A stretch of DNA of 64,000 nucleotides from Nansenia antarctica (GCA_963989245.1 OZ022341.1:76971844-77035843); one strand, 5' to 3'. Shown: positions 20,003 to 30,448, counted from the first letter of the stretch. Program-made: numbers and translations. Notes: generated by a model from the sequence alone, not told the origin.

Positions 20003-21428
20003 AGTCTTGAGGGATCAAGTCGTGAAGTCAAAACGCCGCCAGTATGTGGTTCCTGAGTCTAAGAAAGTTGAAGTTCTGAGAGGTGTTCATGACCATGCCG
20101 GCCATCAAGGTCAGTTCAGGAGTCTTGGCTTGGCCAGACAGAGGTTCTTCTGGCTCAACCTCGACAGAGACGTAAGAGACTACGTCCGTAACTGCCAGCG
20201 GTGTATTGTCAGTAAGACTGTTGAACCTGCTGCGAGGGCGCCTTTGCAGAGTATCACATCAACCAGGCCACTTCAGCTGGTTTGCATTGATTTCTGGTCA
20301 GCGGAGGACTCAAGGAACAAGTCAGTTGATGTGTTAGTTGTTACTGACCATTTTACAAGAATGGCCCAGGCATTCCCCTGCAAAGATCAGTCAGCCAAAC
20401 AGGTGGCGAGAGTTCTATGGGACAAGTTCTTCTGCGTCTTTGGGTTCCCAGAACGTATCCACAGCGACCAGGGAGCTAGCTTCGAGAGTCATCTAGTGAG
20501 TGAGCTGCTCAGAGTCTCCGGTGTCAGAAAGTCGCACACAACCCCGTATCACCCGATGGGTAACGGTAGTGTGGAACGTTTCAATAGAACTCTCGGTAAC
20601 ATGATCCGAGCGCTTGAACCAGAGGCAAAAATCAACTGGCCGAGGCGTTTGCAAACTCTGACGTTCATGTACAATAGCACAGCGCATGAGTCAACTGGCT
20701 ATGCACCTTTCTATCTGATGTTTGGGCGTACTCCTCGTCTCCCTGTCGATATACTCTTCCGGACAGTCCTGAATGATCCAGCTGTGGTCAGCAACGACAA
20801 GTATGTGATGTCTCTCACGAAGGATCTGAGAGAAGCTATGGTCATAGCCCAGGAACATGTCATAAAAGAACAGCACCGTCACACAGAGCTCTACAACGGA
20901 CGAGTGAAAGGGCCCACCATTGACGTCGGAGACCGTGTGCTGTTGGCGAACAAGAGAGAGAGAGGAAAGAGAAAGGTGGCTGACCGTTGGGAGTCTACTG
21001 TATACACTGTGGTGGATAGGAACTCTGAGACTCACACATATAGGATACAAGACACTGTCACTGGACGAGAGAAGGTAGTCCACCGTAATCTATTGATGTT
21101 GGTGAACTTTCTGCCGGTGTATGATACGAGTGTGATCTCTGACCCAGTTTCATCCCTGTCTGCTGTTCATACATCAAATGAGCCAAGTGACATGTCCGTG
21201 TCGGAAGTGGAACAGGATTCCTTGCCTGGGGAAGTGAGTAGAGGAACCGCGTTCGAGTCGGAGAGAGTGGATTCCTGTCCTGGGAGTGAGGGAGGGGAGG
21301 TTGAAGACATGGAGTATGGGGGAAGAGCTGTTCGGGAGAGGGATGTTCCCTTGACTGTTCCAGAGCCCAAGGATCCCAAGGGAAGAACCCTGGAGTGGAT
21401 CACCCAGTTACCATTCCCTGACCACTAG
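20003..21428 (+). CDS. pol of the second LTR element, part 2 (integrase)
   Basis: Integrase zinc finger H..H..C..C (HDHAGHQGQF..CQRCIVS) then catalytic D, D, E in CIDFWSAED, HSDQGASFES and GNGSVERFNR. The C-terminal domain follows (DVGDRVLLANKRERGKRKVA). It is the continuation of the frame that breaks at 18029. It is broken again at 21426 by a second hAT; the stop at 21426-21428 belongs to that insert. Confidence 0.9.
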
Positions 21429-21531
21429 GGGTGCAACGGTTCCCGGTTTTTTTACGGACGGTACGGTTTGCGTTCCACGGCTCAATTCACTAGTGAACCG
21501 TGACGGTTTTCGGTTTTCGTTTTCGTTTTCG

Positions 21532-21562
<31 letters not shown>

Positions 21563-22505
21563 TTTATTTTACCAGGAAGTCACATTGAGATTAAAACCTC
21601 TTTTACAAGAGAGACCTGGCCAAGACAGGGTCAAAATAGTAGCTTAAAAAAACAGTTCAGATAACAAGACAGGACATAAGACAGTGGCAACAATACAATA
21701 GACAAACAATGGTAGGGGTATTTACAAGGTGATTAAAACATTGAGAAGTCTAACCAAAGCAGGTACAGCGAGCGGTGACCACATCCTTTAATCTACGCTT
21801 TAAGATACTTATGGAAATAAGGGCCTCTAATTTAAAAGTAGTCTGTAGGTCATTCCAAGACCAAGGGCCATAATAAGACAAGCTTGCCCTTCCAACATTG
21901 TTCATGATAAGTGGCACCTTGTATTGTAGCCATCTACGAGACCTGAGACCCGAGCCACTCGGTATAGGGATGAACTTCAGGCCCAGATAATTCGGTAAGA
22001 AGCCAGAGATGATTTTAAACACGAGTGTACCAGTGTTGGAGCCTTCTGACAGAAAGAGATGGCCATCCAACCAGACTATACAGTGTACAGTGATGGGTCC
22101 TGAAGGCACTATTGGTGATGTATCTTAGAACCGAATGATACAGGGGGTCTAGCTTGGATAAAGTGGACAGAGAAGCAAACCTATATACTGTATCACCATA
22201 ATCCAATTGTGAAAGGAAAAGGGCGGAGACAAGACGTTTTCTGGAAGCCAAGGAAAAGCAAGATTTAAATCTATACAGGAAGCCCACTGTACGCTTAAGC
22301 TTTATGGCGAGAAGATCAATTTGGCCGCGTTCGTAAATTAGCTCTGAGAGCGCCGGAGCGTCCACGTGAATGCCTCGAACGCGGCCTTTGGTCAGAGGTC
22401 GAGTTGGTCTGGAACGTTTGTTTCTGAACCGAACCGTACCGAAAACCGTGACCCAAAATACCGAACCGTACCGAACCGTGGGCCAACTGAACCGTTGCAC
22501 CCCTA
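21426..22505 (+). mobile_element. hAT-type non-autonomous element (1080 bp) inside pol
   Basis: Inverted ends TAGGGGTGCAACGGTTC and GAACCGTTGCACCCCTA; 8-bp direct repeat CTGACCAC at 21418-21425 and 22506-22513. Subterminal AACCGTACCGAACCGT words repeat. It carries a reverse-oriented LINE fragment and a partial MITE (22326-22385) but no transposase. Confidence 0.92.
21533..22320 (-). mobile_element. LINE reverse-transcriptase 3' fragment within the hAT
   Basis: Minus-strand frames code for the C-terminal part of a LINE RT (LKRTVGFLYRFKSCFSLASR, LSQLDYGDTVYRFASLSTLS and, in another frame, NNVGRASLSYYGPWSWNDLQ), ending in a poly(A) that appears as T20+ at 21533-21560. One frameshift separates the parts. 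Confidence 0.8.
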
Positions 22506-22513
22506 CTGACCAC

Positions 22514-22900
22514 TCACGGACAGAGGCTACTAACACTGTAGTGTCTTCAGTCTTGTTTGCCCCTCAGAGGGTCCCCGAGCAGATGGCTGAGGAGCAAATG
22601 GTAGATCAGTCCATTAACTCTGATTCTAGATTTGTGGTTAGCGCTGATGATTGTACTGATGTTTCTGGTAACACGAATCAGACAGATGATGCTAGTGACA
22701 CACAGCGTACTGACACTCTAGCTTCTGTTACACAGTGTGAACATCCTAGTACAGTCACACAGGTCAAGTCCAAGTTTGGTCGCCTTATCAAACCAGTTGA
22801 CAGATTGATTTATACTATGTCAGGACAAGACATTATCCAAGACACTAAGTCAAACATTCGAGCTGTTTGTAGGTCAGTGTTTCAGGCTTTCCACAGTTAG
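22514..22900 (+). CDS. pol of the second LTR element, C-terminal extension
   Basis: The frame that stops artificially at 21428 resumes after the second CTGACCAC copy and runs to TAG at 22898. It is acidic, Ser/Thr-rich, with FGRLIKPVDRLIYTM near the end, a motif often found at the C-terminus of fish gypsy integrases. No known domain. Confidence 0.65.
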   Translation, partial: SRTEATNTVVSSVLFAPQRVPEQMAEEQMVDQSINSDSRFVVSADDCTDVSGNTNQTDDASDTQRTDTLASVTQCEHPSTVTQVKSKFGRLIKPVDRLIYTMSGQDIIQDTKSNIRAVCRSVFQAFHS

Positions 22901-23243
22901 ATAAGCCGAAGCTCAGTTCAGTGCATGTATACACTGTGCACACTGACATCCTATGACATATAGGTTTGTTCGTTATTCTGATTGTTTCATAAGAGGTTGT
23001 GGCCTCTTGAAGGCTAGTAATACACAGTGAAAAAAAAAGGGTCTTGTGGGGTGTAGAACGCATCCTACCGCCAGTAGTTGGTTGGAGAGATAGGTTACCT
23101 CTCTTTCCACTTCATCCTTATAGGATACTTTTCAAGTTGGCTGTCCTGTCCTTTGGCGGCCCTATGTAATAGTGTAAAAAGTAAAAAGTAGTATTTAAAT
23201 GTATAGTTGCTGCTCAAGGTTGGCGAAATTCAGGGGAGGTGGG

Positions 23244-23890
23244 TGTAACAGAGTTGGGAATGTATGTTTAGTTGTGGTGAATGTAGATGAGTTTCGCCGT
23301 GCTTGAGCAGCCCTGGTTGTTGTTGGAGCCCCCCTTTGGAGTTTGGGTGTACTGCAGGTCTGCGCGTTCTTTTGTCCTTCTCTTGTTGCCGTACTTACGG
23401 TGGAACCAGAACATGGCCGCCATCTTAATGGGTATGTGCGCTATGTAAAATGCTCCTCGTGTTTTGTTGTTTGTATGGAGAATCTTGTAATGTAGGGTGA
23501 AAATGTTGGTGTAGTACTGTGCTGTTTGTTTTTACATGTATTGTGATGATGTGAAACAGAACATTTATTGTATGTTATTTTGAACGCGCAGATTTACAAG
23601 AGTTGCAGAACAGAGAAGAATTGTGTTTTATGTGTCTTCTCTGCAGGTATGTTGCTCCACATGTTGTTTGTAATTGTTATTTGTAAATGTTTGAGGGAAA
23701 TTTGTGTTCTTTCTGTAAACAAATTGTCTTGATGTGAAATGTACATAGACGGTGGAACGAGAACATGGCCGCCATCTTAATGGATTTACAAGAGTTGCAG
23801 AACAGAGAAGAATTGTGTTTTATGTGTCTTCTCTGCAGGTCAAATAAAAGAATTGAATGAAAGAAGGTTGCCTGTTTGACCATTGTTACA
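23244..23890 (+). repeat. 3' LTR of the second LTR element
   Basis: 647 bp, preceded by the polypurine tract CAGGGGAGGTGGG. Confidence 0.92.
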
Positions 23891-24024
23891 CTAGCAACTG
23901 GAAGAAGGGAACTGATGAGAATCGCAATAAGTCATCATTGTAGGATAAGGTTATGAGGTAAAAGTCCCAATGTATATCCGTCCATACTAATTGTATTTTC
24001 TTCCTCTGTGGCTTCCATCTGCAG

Positions 24025-24234
24025 AGTTGGCTACCCCCTGATCACACATACCATGTGTGCAAATACATGGCCCTGCCATCACCAGGGGATCATGCTTCAT
24101 TTGAGGCACAAATTAGAGTCCAGGTCAGGACAGAGGACGAGGCAAGGGAGTGGGTGAAGGCAGCAAAACACTCCGGGGTAACATGGAGGGTCCGAAAATC
24201 CATTCCATGTCTGGCAAAGCGCGTTCTTTTCAGG
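24025..24234 (+). CDS. MULE transposase gene exon (N-terminal domain)
   Basis: Acceptor CATCTGCAG, donor TTCAGG/GTAACA; exactly 70 codons in phase 0. DHTYHVCKYMALPSPGDHAS and WVKAAKHSGVTWRVRKSIPC resemble the DNA-binding N-terminus of animal MULE/SWIM proteins, which have spaced Cys/His residues. Continues into 24356. Confidence 0.75.
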
Positions 24235-24355
24235 GTAACAGTTAAAATGTCTTGTGCCTGCTCCAAAACAGTCACGTATCAGGCGGATGGCATTCACATA
24301 GGTTCTCAACTCCTTCCACTTTACGTTTATATAGTGAATATAATGTTTTGTTTAG

Positions 24356-24504
24356 GTGGACTACAAGTGTCAGCACCATGTTGATGTGAGGTCTATGACG
24401 GCCAATTCGAGACCTTCATCTAAAAACACAGGCTGTCCAGCCACAATGTCTCTCACCCTGAAACAGTGCCAGCAGCCTATAAAGCGGAGGCGGCAGATTA
24501 GCCG
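24356..24504 (+). CDS. MULE transposase gene exon
   Basis: Acceptor TGTTTAG, donor CCG/GTGAGT. VDYKCQHHVDVRS carries the C..HH that, with the previous exon's Cys, may form a FLYWCH/WRKY-like zinc site. Ends KQCQQPIKRRRQIS with a basic stretch. Phase 2 joins to 25070. Confidence 0.75.
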
Positions 24505-25069
24505 GTGAGTTGAGAGATGTATGCAGGTCTACTGTACGCTGATAATCATGTTGTTATATTCATCCTTGGCTTAAACTTAACATCCTCGTTAGCAGAGTAT
24601 TTTTTTCCATTTTAAACTGTCCTGTATCAGCTTCTCTCACTCCAACCATCTGCATGTCCACCCTCACCACACCATATACCTTCTTTTAGGCCTCCGCCTT
24701 TTCCTTCAGCTCTATCTCCAGCATCCTTACCCCTACCAGCTTGTCTCCTATCTGCCATGTCCAAAACCAAGCTCTGCCTCTTGTTTAGTTATTTGTCAGA
24801 CAATGCCACCACGTGTAAACTTTCCTTTTCACTATTGGTGGTAGAATTCTGGTAGCATTCTGTCACAAATCATTCTTAAGACACTTCTCCACCCACTCCA
24901 CCCAGCTTGCACTATCTTCTTCACCTCTATTTTACGCTCTCCATTACTTTGGATTGTTGACGCCAAGTATTTCAACTCATCCACATCCTCCTTGTTACCT
25001 CACCAATCCACTGATTCCCTCATTTACTGGCTCAAACTTAAAATAATGTTGATATGATTCTGTCAACAG

Positions 25070-25336
25070 CTGCAAGGACAGACACATGCCTGACTTCCCA
25101 TTGGAAGTCAGGGTAAAGAACACCCACAACCACAACCTGTTTGTGGCCGAGGCCCTTGGGCACAGAGATGTGGGGAAGGCATCAATTGAGAGCCTGACGA
25201 GGCTTTTTGAAATCGGCCACTCTCCCACATCAGCACTTTGTGTGTTGAAGCACGACCTGCAAATGCAGTATGGCGTGAGATATGTCCATGCCTCAGCGAA
25301 CAGAGAGATCTGCCCAGACCTCCAGTTTGTCCAAAG
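25070..25336 (+). CDS. MULE transposase gene exon
   Basis: Acceptor GTCAACAG, donor AAAG/GTGCAC. VRVKNTHNHNLFVAEALGHR is the HNH-like start that precedes the catalytic core in this group. HSPTSALCVLKHDLQMQYG is helical. Phases fit on both sides. Confidence 0.8.
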
Positions 25337-25553
25337 GTGCACCTTTTTTTTAAGATCATATTGTAGTTATTATGTATGTATTGTCAAAAGACCTCTCACA
25401 TGATTGGGGTTGAGACTGTATAATACTATGTTGATGATGGTTGTGTATGTGTCACACATTTGAACACATATGAGCAGTGGAGTGGGATGTATAGTTTGAA
25501 ACGGTATACAGCATGCATATTATAACTTTATTGGCTAACATTATTTTGTTCAG

Positions 25554-26216
25554 ACTCTTCCAAAAGGTGTGCAGGGGAGAGTATGGTGCACAGCAAGGCC
25601 CTTATATGCTGGAAGCTCTGGAACGACAGGTGGTGGAGTACAACACCAAGTGTGGAGAAGTGTGTGCCAGGATGACCACTTCCTCTGCTGGAGCTCTTCT
25701 CATCGCGATATGCTCCCCACTGATGAAACGCCTTCACACCCACAAGCACAGTGGGGAGCTCTGCTTCATCGACTCCTCTGGGAACATGGACAGAGAGAAC
25801 TGCCGGGTCTTCCTCCTCCTCACACACACATGTGCAGGTGGCCTTCCCCTTGGGATCATCATCACTCAAGCGGAGGACAAAGGCACAATCTTTGAGGGGC
25901 TGGAGCTGCTGAAAGGGCTCATTGGAAGGGAAGGCTTTGCAGGGAAAGGACAGGCAGGACCTGGCGTGTTCCTGACAGATGACTCCAGTGCAGAGAGGGG
26001 AGCTCTAAAGCAGGCATTTCCTGAGGCTACACTGCTGCTCTGCTCCTTCCACCTCCTCCAAGCTACCTGGAGGTGGCTGTGGAGTAAGGAGAGTGATGTG
26101 GAGAAGGGAGACAGGAAAACCCTCTTTGCCTTCATCAGGGACATGTTGTACAGCAGGGAGGTCTCTGAGGTAGACAGGCTGTACAGGCAGGCCGCGGAAA
26201 ATCCAGTTGCTGTCAG
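25554..26216 (+). CDS. MULE transposase gene exon (catalytic DDE core)
   Basis: The first catalytic Asp is in CFIDSSGNMDREN, the second in GVFLTDDSSAERGAL, followed by the MULE CxxH motif LLCSFHLLQATWRW. GLPLGIIITQAEDKGTIFEG is the usual strand between the two Asp. Acceptor TTGTTCAG, donor GTCAG/GTTAGT. The third acidic residue is in the next exon. No stop or frameshift is present, so the core looks intact. Confidence 0.85.
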
Positions 26217-26378
26217 GTTAGTGTGGAGTTTAGAGACAGTTAGCTTTACAATGGTGAAGATACTTAGTTGACAAATGGTAATTTCACACATTTCATGCCT
26301 GTAACATTGCATACATACAGAAGGAGATGCACCTCTATAGTTAATGTAATACACTTTTTGTCTTGTAATCCATTCCAG

Positions 26379-26697
26379 GTACCGTAAATACCTGGTCTAC
26401 CTGGAGCGGCTGTACAACAGGAGGGAAGACTGGGCGCTGAGCTTCAGAGTGGAGCTGCGTACTCGAGGGAACAACACAAATAACTTTGTGGAGGCGGCGA
26501 TGCGTGTCCTCAAAGACAAGATCATGCTGAGGACCAAAGCGTTCAACCCTCCGCAGCTCTTTGATATGCTCACCTCCCGGCTGGAGACATACTATGTAGC
26601 CCGCATCACTGATGTTGCCCTTGGCCACAGAGAGGCTTTCCAGCGTTCACGCTTCTTGGCTCATGACAGCAGCATTGAAGCCAGCGACATTCAGCAG
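26379..26697 (+). CDS. MULE transposase gene exon (catalytic Glu)
   Basis: NNTNNFVEAAMRVLKDKIM carries the predicted catalytic Glu (NxxE context, as in MULEs). Acceptor CATTCCAG, donor CAGCAG/GTAACA; phase 0 exit. The intron that follows holds a (TAC)n of about 100 bp. Confidence 0.85.
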
Positions 26698-26714
26698 GTA
26701 ACAGTTTTAAATAC

Positions 26715-26719
26715 TACTG

Positions 26720-26818
<99 letters not shown>

Positions 26819-26819
26819 T
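26715..26819. repeat. (TAC)n microsatellite
   Basis: About 34 trinucleotide units in the MULE intron. The poly-Thr and poly-Val frames across it are not genes. Confidence 0.95.
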
Positions 26820-26889
26820 TAGATTCACAGAAACTTTCAACACTGAGTTAGTGTTTAAACAGAATCTTCTCTTTCTTAATGTCTGACAG

Positions 26890-27097
26890 ATTGAGGTGAA
26901 GCTGTTCAAGGTCAAGGGGTCGACAGCAATGTATGAGGTGGACATGGAGTCTGAGCTGTGCACCTGTCCAGCTGGACAGACAGGGGCACCATGCAGGCAC
27001 CAAGAAGCAGTGGTGCAACACTACCACTGCTTGTCCAACAATTACATTCCCACTACTGCTGAGCAGAAAGCTGAGCTTCTGAAGCTCACATCAGGAG
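26890..27097 (+). CDS. MULE transposase gene exon (SWIM zinc finger)
   Basis: ELCTCPAGQTGAPCRHQEAV matches the SWIM pattern CxCx(n)CxH, which is attached to MULE transposases and their domesticated relatives. Acceptor GTCTGACAG, donor GGAG/GTAATT; leaves phase 1. Confidence 0.85.
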
Positions 27098-27124
27098 GTA
27101 ATTTTGGGTTTTTATGATTTATAA

Positions 27125-27360
27125 TGATAAAATAATAATAATTTATTGCATTTATAGAGCCCTTTTCCATCAAACAATGCTCAAAGTGCAGTGGGAGAGG
27201 AAGAAGGGGCACACCACATCACAACCAATGTGTAGCGCCCACCTGGGTGATGCTTAGGCTGCAGCTTGTGCACACTACAGCTCACCACACATCAGCTAGT
27301 GAAGAGGTGAAGAAGAGGGTAAAAAGGAGAAGGGGGACAAGGAAGGACTAGTACTAGATT
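27125..27360. repeat. Intronic dispersed repeat (SINE-like)
   Basis: TTTATTGCATTTATAGAGCC..CTCAAAGTGCAGTGGGAGAGG..CACCTGGGTGATGC resembles teleost dispersed sequence; related words (TATATAGCGCC..CAAAGC) occur at 62890. No boundaries defined. Confidence 0.4.
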
Positions 27361-27680
27361 ATTTGTATGAAGATGTCAGCGGGTACGCAGGCAGGCAGGC
27401 ATTGGACAGTACTAATGCGCGATCGTGGAGGCAAAGAACCTTAGCTAATTACTGCCCTAATAACACAGTTGCCTACCAAAAACAAAGAAATACTCCTACA
27501 GTAAAATATAAATTATTTGTGCTTTGCTATGTTTACGTAACCCAAACAACGTGCCTAGCAACAGGCATTAAGAATTATAACAATTCTTATGCTTGGAGTG
27601 CTATCATCGCAAAGACCATGGTACAATCTACTGTAGTCTATTAGACTTGCTCATCTCAACATTGTTTTTGTATTTTCAAG

Positions 27681-27998
27681 CAACCGTATCTGTGGACTTC
27701 TTCCAACCTCTGAGACAGTTCAGTCTGCTGGAGGGAACGCCACATCAGTCACTCCTGGGTAGGTGATCACAGTCAGGTTAGGTCACACAATACACTGTGT
27801 CAAAGTAGCAACAGGTTCTAGTAGAAGAATACATTTTAGACTACAGATGTGTTTGCTCTGTGTTCCCTAGTAGTGCACCATATAGTTTGTTTGCCATTCT
27901 GTGTGAAGCTGCAGGAGGTCCAGACCAGGATGTTACCCCAGAGAGCGGAGGTGCAGAGGGGACTGCTGGACAACGGAACCCTGCTTTTGAGGAAACAG
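27681..27998 (+). CDS. MULE transposase gene, C-terminal exons (27681-27758, 27871-27998)
   Basis: The first exon (acceptor TTTTCAAG, donor CTGG/GTAGGT) continues the SWIM exon as ATVSVDFFQPLRQFSLLEG. The second (acceptor CCCTAG, donor CAG/GTGTCC) reads VVHHIVCLPFCVKLQEVQTR then a helix rich in Leu/Arg. The exit phase (0) does not fit the next exon at 28226, which needs another phase, so either a small exon was missed, a different donor is used, or the gene has decayed here. Confidence 0.45.
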
Positions 27999-28225
27999 GT
28001 GTCCTTGTTAAACGGTGTGTGTGTGTGTGTGTGTGGGGGGGGGGGGGGCGGGAAATCCGCTCAATCATGTGTGTTGGGTATTCTTTGTGTTGAACACTCA
28101 CCTCAGAAATGAATAAAATGTTTTTGGACCTGTGAACTAAAAAAAAAAAAAAAAAAAAAAAGAAGTTCATAATCAATCATGTGGGTGGGACAGACAGTAA
28201 TACTTATGCACCTTTTTAAAAGCAG

Positions 28226-28892
28226 TGTGTGCAGACGTGAATGTCCTGCTGATGAGGGAGATTCTTTTGGTCCAATGGAAGAGGACCCTGAAGTACATGT
28301 TCCTCTGCCTGGTCCGTATCATCCTGTATCATAATCATTGTTAACAGTGTTTGTTAATAGTGGTGAATGTGGTTCAGTGTGACTGCCATACAGACAGGGC
28401 ACTGTGGTATTCAACGATTCTGCTGAGATTGGGATAGCATTGCGGATAATGGACATTTTTAGAACTGTTCCCTCACTGTATGTAAATTAATTCAAACCTA
28501 TTTTCTTCTTGGATATCACAGATTCTGGTGGTGCCTCCATCGTGGAAAACATGATGGAGGATCTGAAAAGAAGAGGCCAAGAGGATCCCCTCTTCTTCAC
28601 TGGGTTGGTGAAGATGGCCAAACAGCATCAGCTGCTGAAGAAAAAACCAGCTGCACTACTGTCAGCTGTCCACACCTTTGGAAGGAGCAGTACTCTGACC
28701 AGCAGACGGGCAGTCACTTTGAGGCGGGCCGCCAAACGGCCAGGCCCAATGATTGGCTGCCAGCCCACAGCTGTGGCACGGAGGAAGCAGAGCTGTGGCT
28801 CAAAAAGGCGCTTGTCTGCTGGGCGACCAGTCAAGCGGCACAACTTGACTTCTGCAGTGGCCTCAAACACCAGCCTGGCCAAAAAGCACTGA
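28226..28892 (+). CDS. MULE transposase gene, last exons (28226-28311, 28522-28892)
   Basis: 28226-28311 reads CRRECPADEGDSFGPMEEDP, ending phase 1 (CCT G/GTCCGT). 28522-28892 (acceptor ATATCACAG) completes that codon as Asp and reads SGGASIVENMMEDLKRRGQ, then a strongly basic tail (SRRAVTLRRAAKRPGPM, SGSKRRLSAGRPVKRH-like) to TGA at 28890-28892. The basic tail may bind DNA or direct nuclear import. A 40-bp tandem array starts six bases after the stop. Confidence 0.65.
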
Positions 28893-28898
28893 GGAACT

Positions 28899-29295
28899 GC
28901 CCCTCATCCACTACAGAGGCAGGACGCTACCGTACAGTGCCCCTCATCCACTACAGAGGCAGGACACTACCGTACAGTGCCCCTCATCCACTACAGAGGC
29001 AGGACGCTACCGTACAGTGCCCCTCATCCACTACAGAGGCAGGACGCTACCGTACAGTGCCCCTCATCCACTACAGAGGCAGGACACTACCGTACAGTGC
29101 CCCTCATCCACTACAGAGGCAGGACGCTACCGTACAGTGCCCCTCATCCACTACAGAGGCAGGACACTACCGTACAGTGCCCCTCATCCACTACAGAGGC
29201 AGGACACTACCGTACAGTGCCCCTCATCCACTACAGAGGCAGGACGCTACCGTACAGTGCCCCTCATCCACTACAGAGGCGCGACACAGTGGATT
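28899..29295. repeat. 40-bp minisatellite, about 10 units
   Basis: The unit GTGCCCCTCATCCACTACAG plus AGGCAGGACGCTACCGTACA repeats head to tail with only G/A changes at one position. There are no spacers between units, so it is not a CRISPR array. Confidence 0.95.
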
Positions 29296-29449
29296 ACAGT
29301 GCCCCTCTCTCATCGTTCCTTCGAGGCAGAACATAATTGTATATTATTATATTATATATAATATATTATATTTTAGTTTTATGTATTTATTTATTGAATG
29401 TTTTCTGTCTGCCCTACTAAGCTGTTTGACAAAAAAAATTCCCCATTGG

Positions 29450-29806
29450 CGACAATAAAGGTTTTTTCATTCATAATATTTTGGTGCTCCTCTACCCCTT
29501 TGTATATATTGAAGACCCAAAGACGGCTCAAAAGGACAGTTTTGACTGCCATTGTATTTAATAGGCCTGACAATAAAGGTTTTTTCATTCATAATATTTT
29601 GGTGCTCCTCTACCCCTTTGTATATATTGAAGACCCAAAGACGGCTCAAAAGGACAGTTTTGACTGCCATTGTATTTAATAGGCCTGACAATAAAGGTTT
29701 TTTCATTCATAATATTTTGGTGCTCCTCTACCCCTTTGTATATATTGAAGACCCAAAGACGGCTCAAAAGGACAGTTTTGACTGCCATTGTATTTAATAG
29801 GCCTGC
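29450..29806. repeat. 119-bp tandem repeat, three units
   Basis: Three nearly identical units start GACAATAAAGGTTTTTTCAT at 29450, 29569 and 29688. They include a LINE-tail-like CAATAAAG, so the unit may come from a retroelement end. Confidence 0.92.
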
Positions 29807-30289
29807 TATTGTCAATCTGTTCACTTCAATCTGTTCATATCAATAGGCCCTTTTCAATCAGTTCATTTCAGGTTCTAATGTTCATTTTTACAAATCTATA
29901 CAAAACCTGATCTCACATGTTTTATCCTCAAGAGGATACATAGGCAGAACAACTGAAATAAATGAAACTTTAATCGCCTCAAAAACTGCTTAGCTGGTGG
30001 GATGGACTCACACTCATGGACGCACATTTGCCATGTCTCTCCTGTGATGTTTTTATGCTCTGATATTGTAATTTAATGTAATTTATTGCTCGTCTCGTTA
30101 AGAGAGGTCAGGGAATATTTTTTTACAGCTCACTTTTCTGGCCCCTCTGTTGTCCTCTACCTCTGTTTTACTAGTTCTGGTGAATAAATATCTGACAGTG
30201 ACATATTACGTGGTTGATTGAAACGGTAATGTTTAAAATAGCAACGCAGTGCGTGAAAATGTATGCAGTCTGGCAAAATGTATGCCGTT
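29807..30289. other. MULE interior without recognised gene
   Basis: A/T-rich sequence between the tandem repeats and the right terminal region. I see no splice-bounded open frame, RNA gene or element end. Confidence 0.5.
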
Positions 30290-30448
30290 TCGCAGTCGAG
30301 CCCGCTGGGAGTCGAGCCCGCTGCGCGTGCGTCGAGCCCGCTGGGGGCGTGGCGGAGCGCCCAACTTAGTTGGGAGCCCGCTGGGGGCGTGGCGACTCCG
30401 CTGGGGGCGTGGCGGAGCGCCCAACTTAGTTGGGAATCGTTAGGACGC
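30290..30448. repeat. Right terminal inverted repeat region of the MULE
   Basis: Three to four copies of GAGCCCGCTGGGGGCGTGGC, two followed by GGAGCGCCCAACTTAGTTGGGA. The outer copy is the inverse of the left end at 11744. The palindrome CCCAACTTAGTTGGG can form a hairpin. Confidence 0.8.

Larger units (their letters stand above)
12632..23890 (+). mobile_element. Second Ty3/gypsy-type LTR retrotransposon, disrupted by two hATs
   Basis: 647-bp LTRs (12632-13278 and 23244-23890), starting TGTAACAGAG and ending GTTACA, differ by at least one base near the end (CCATCG/CCATTG). Primer site TGGTGCCGTGACACG follows the 5' LTR. Gag and pol are in overlapping frames; pol is cut at 18030 and 21426. 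Flanks CTGG and CTAG form an imperfect duplication. It lies in an intron of the MULE transposase gene. It is a lineage distinct from the element at 6991. Confidence 0.92.
11735..30448 (+). mobile_element. MULE-type DNA transposon with nested elements, inserted in smc1b exon 2
   Basis: A 10-bp direct repeat (AGACGGGCCG at 11725-11734 and 30449-30458) flanks the block; MULEs make 8-11-bp duplications. Just inside each end is an inverted repeat: GATTCCCAACTAAGTTGGGC at 11744 and its complement ending at 30438, continuing as GCTCCGCCACGCCCCCAGCG. The outermost 9-11 bases (CCTGTATTT against GCGTCCTAAC) do not match, which is unusual. Inside is a MULE transposase gene on the plus strand. Length is inflated by an 11.3-kb LTR element; without it the block is about 7.5 kb. 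Classification rests on the transposase and the duplication length. Confidence 0.75.

Noticed and set aside
26449..26963. Poly-Thr and poly-Val frames
   Set aside because: They run through the intronic (TAC)n; the real exon ends at 26697 with a clear donor.
28899..29295. CRISPR-like direct repeats
   Set aside because: The 40-bp units abut with no spacers and the genome is eukaryotic; it is a minisatellite.
29398..29824. Repeated 79-93-codon frames
   Set aside because: Products of the 119-bp tandem repeat; no domain, and the frames differ on both strands.
11735..30448. Reading the block as an ordinary smc1b intron
   Set aside because: No GT donor at the left exon border keeps frame, exon sequence is repeated at both borders, and the ends are inverted repeats.
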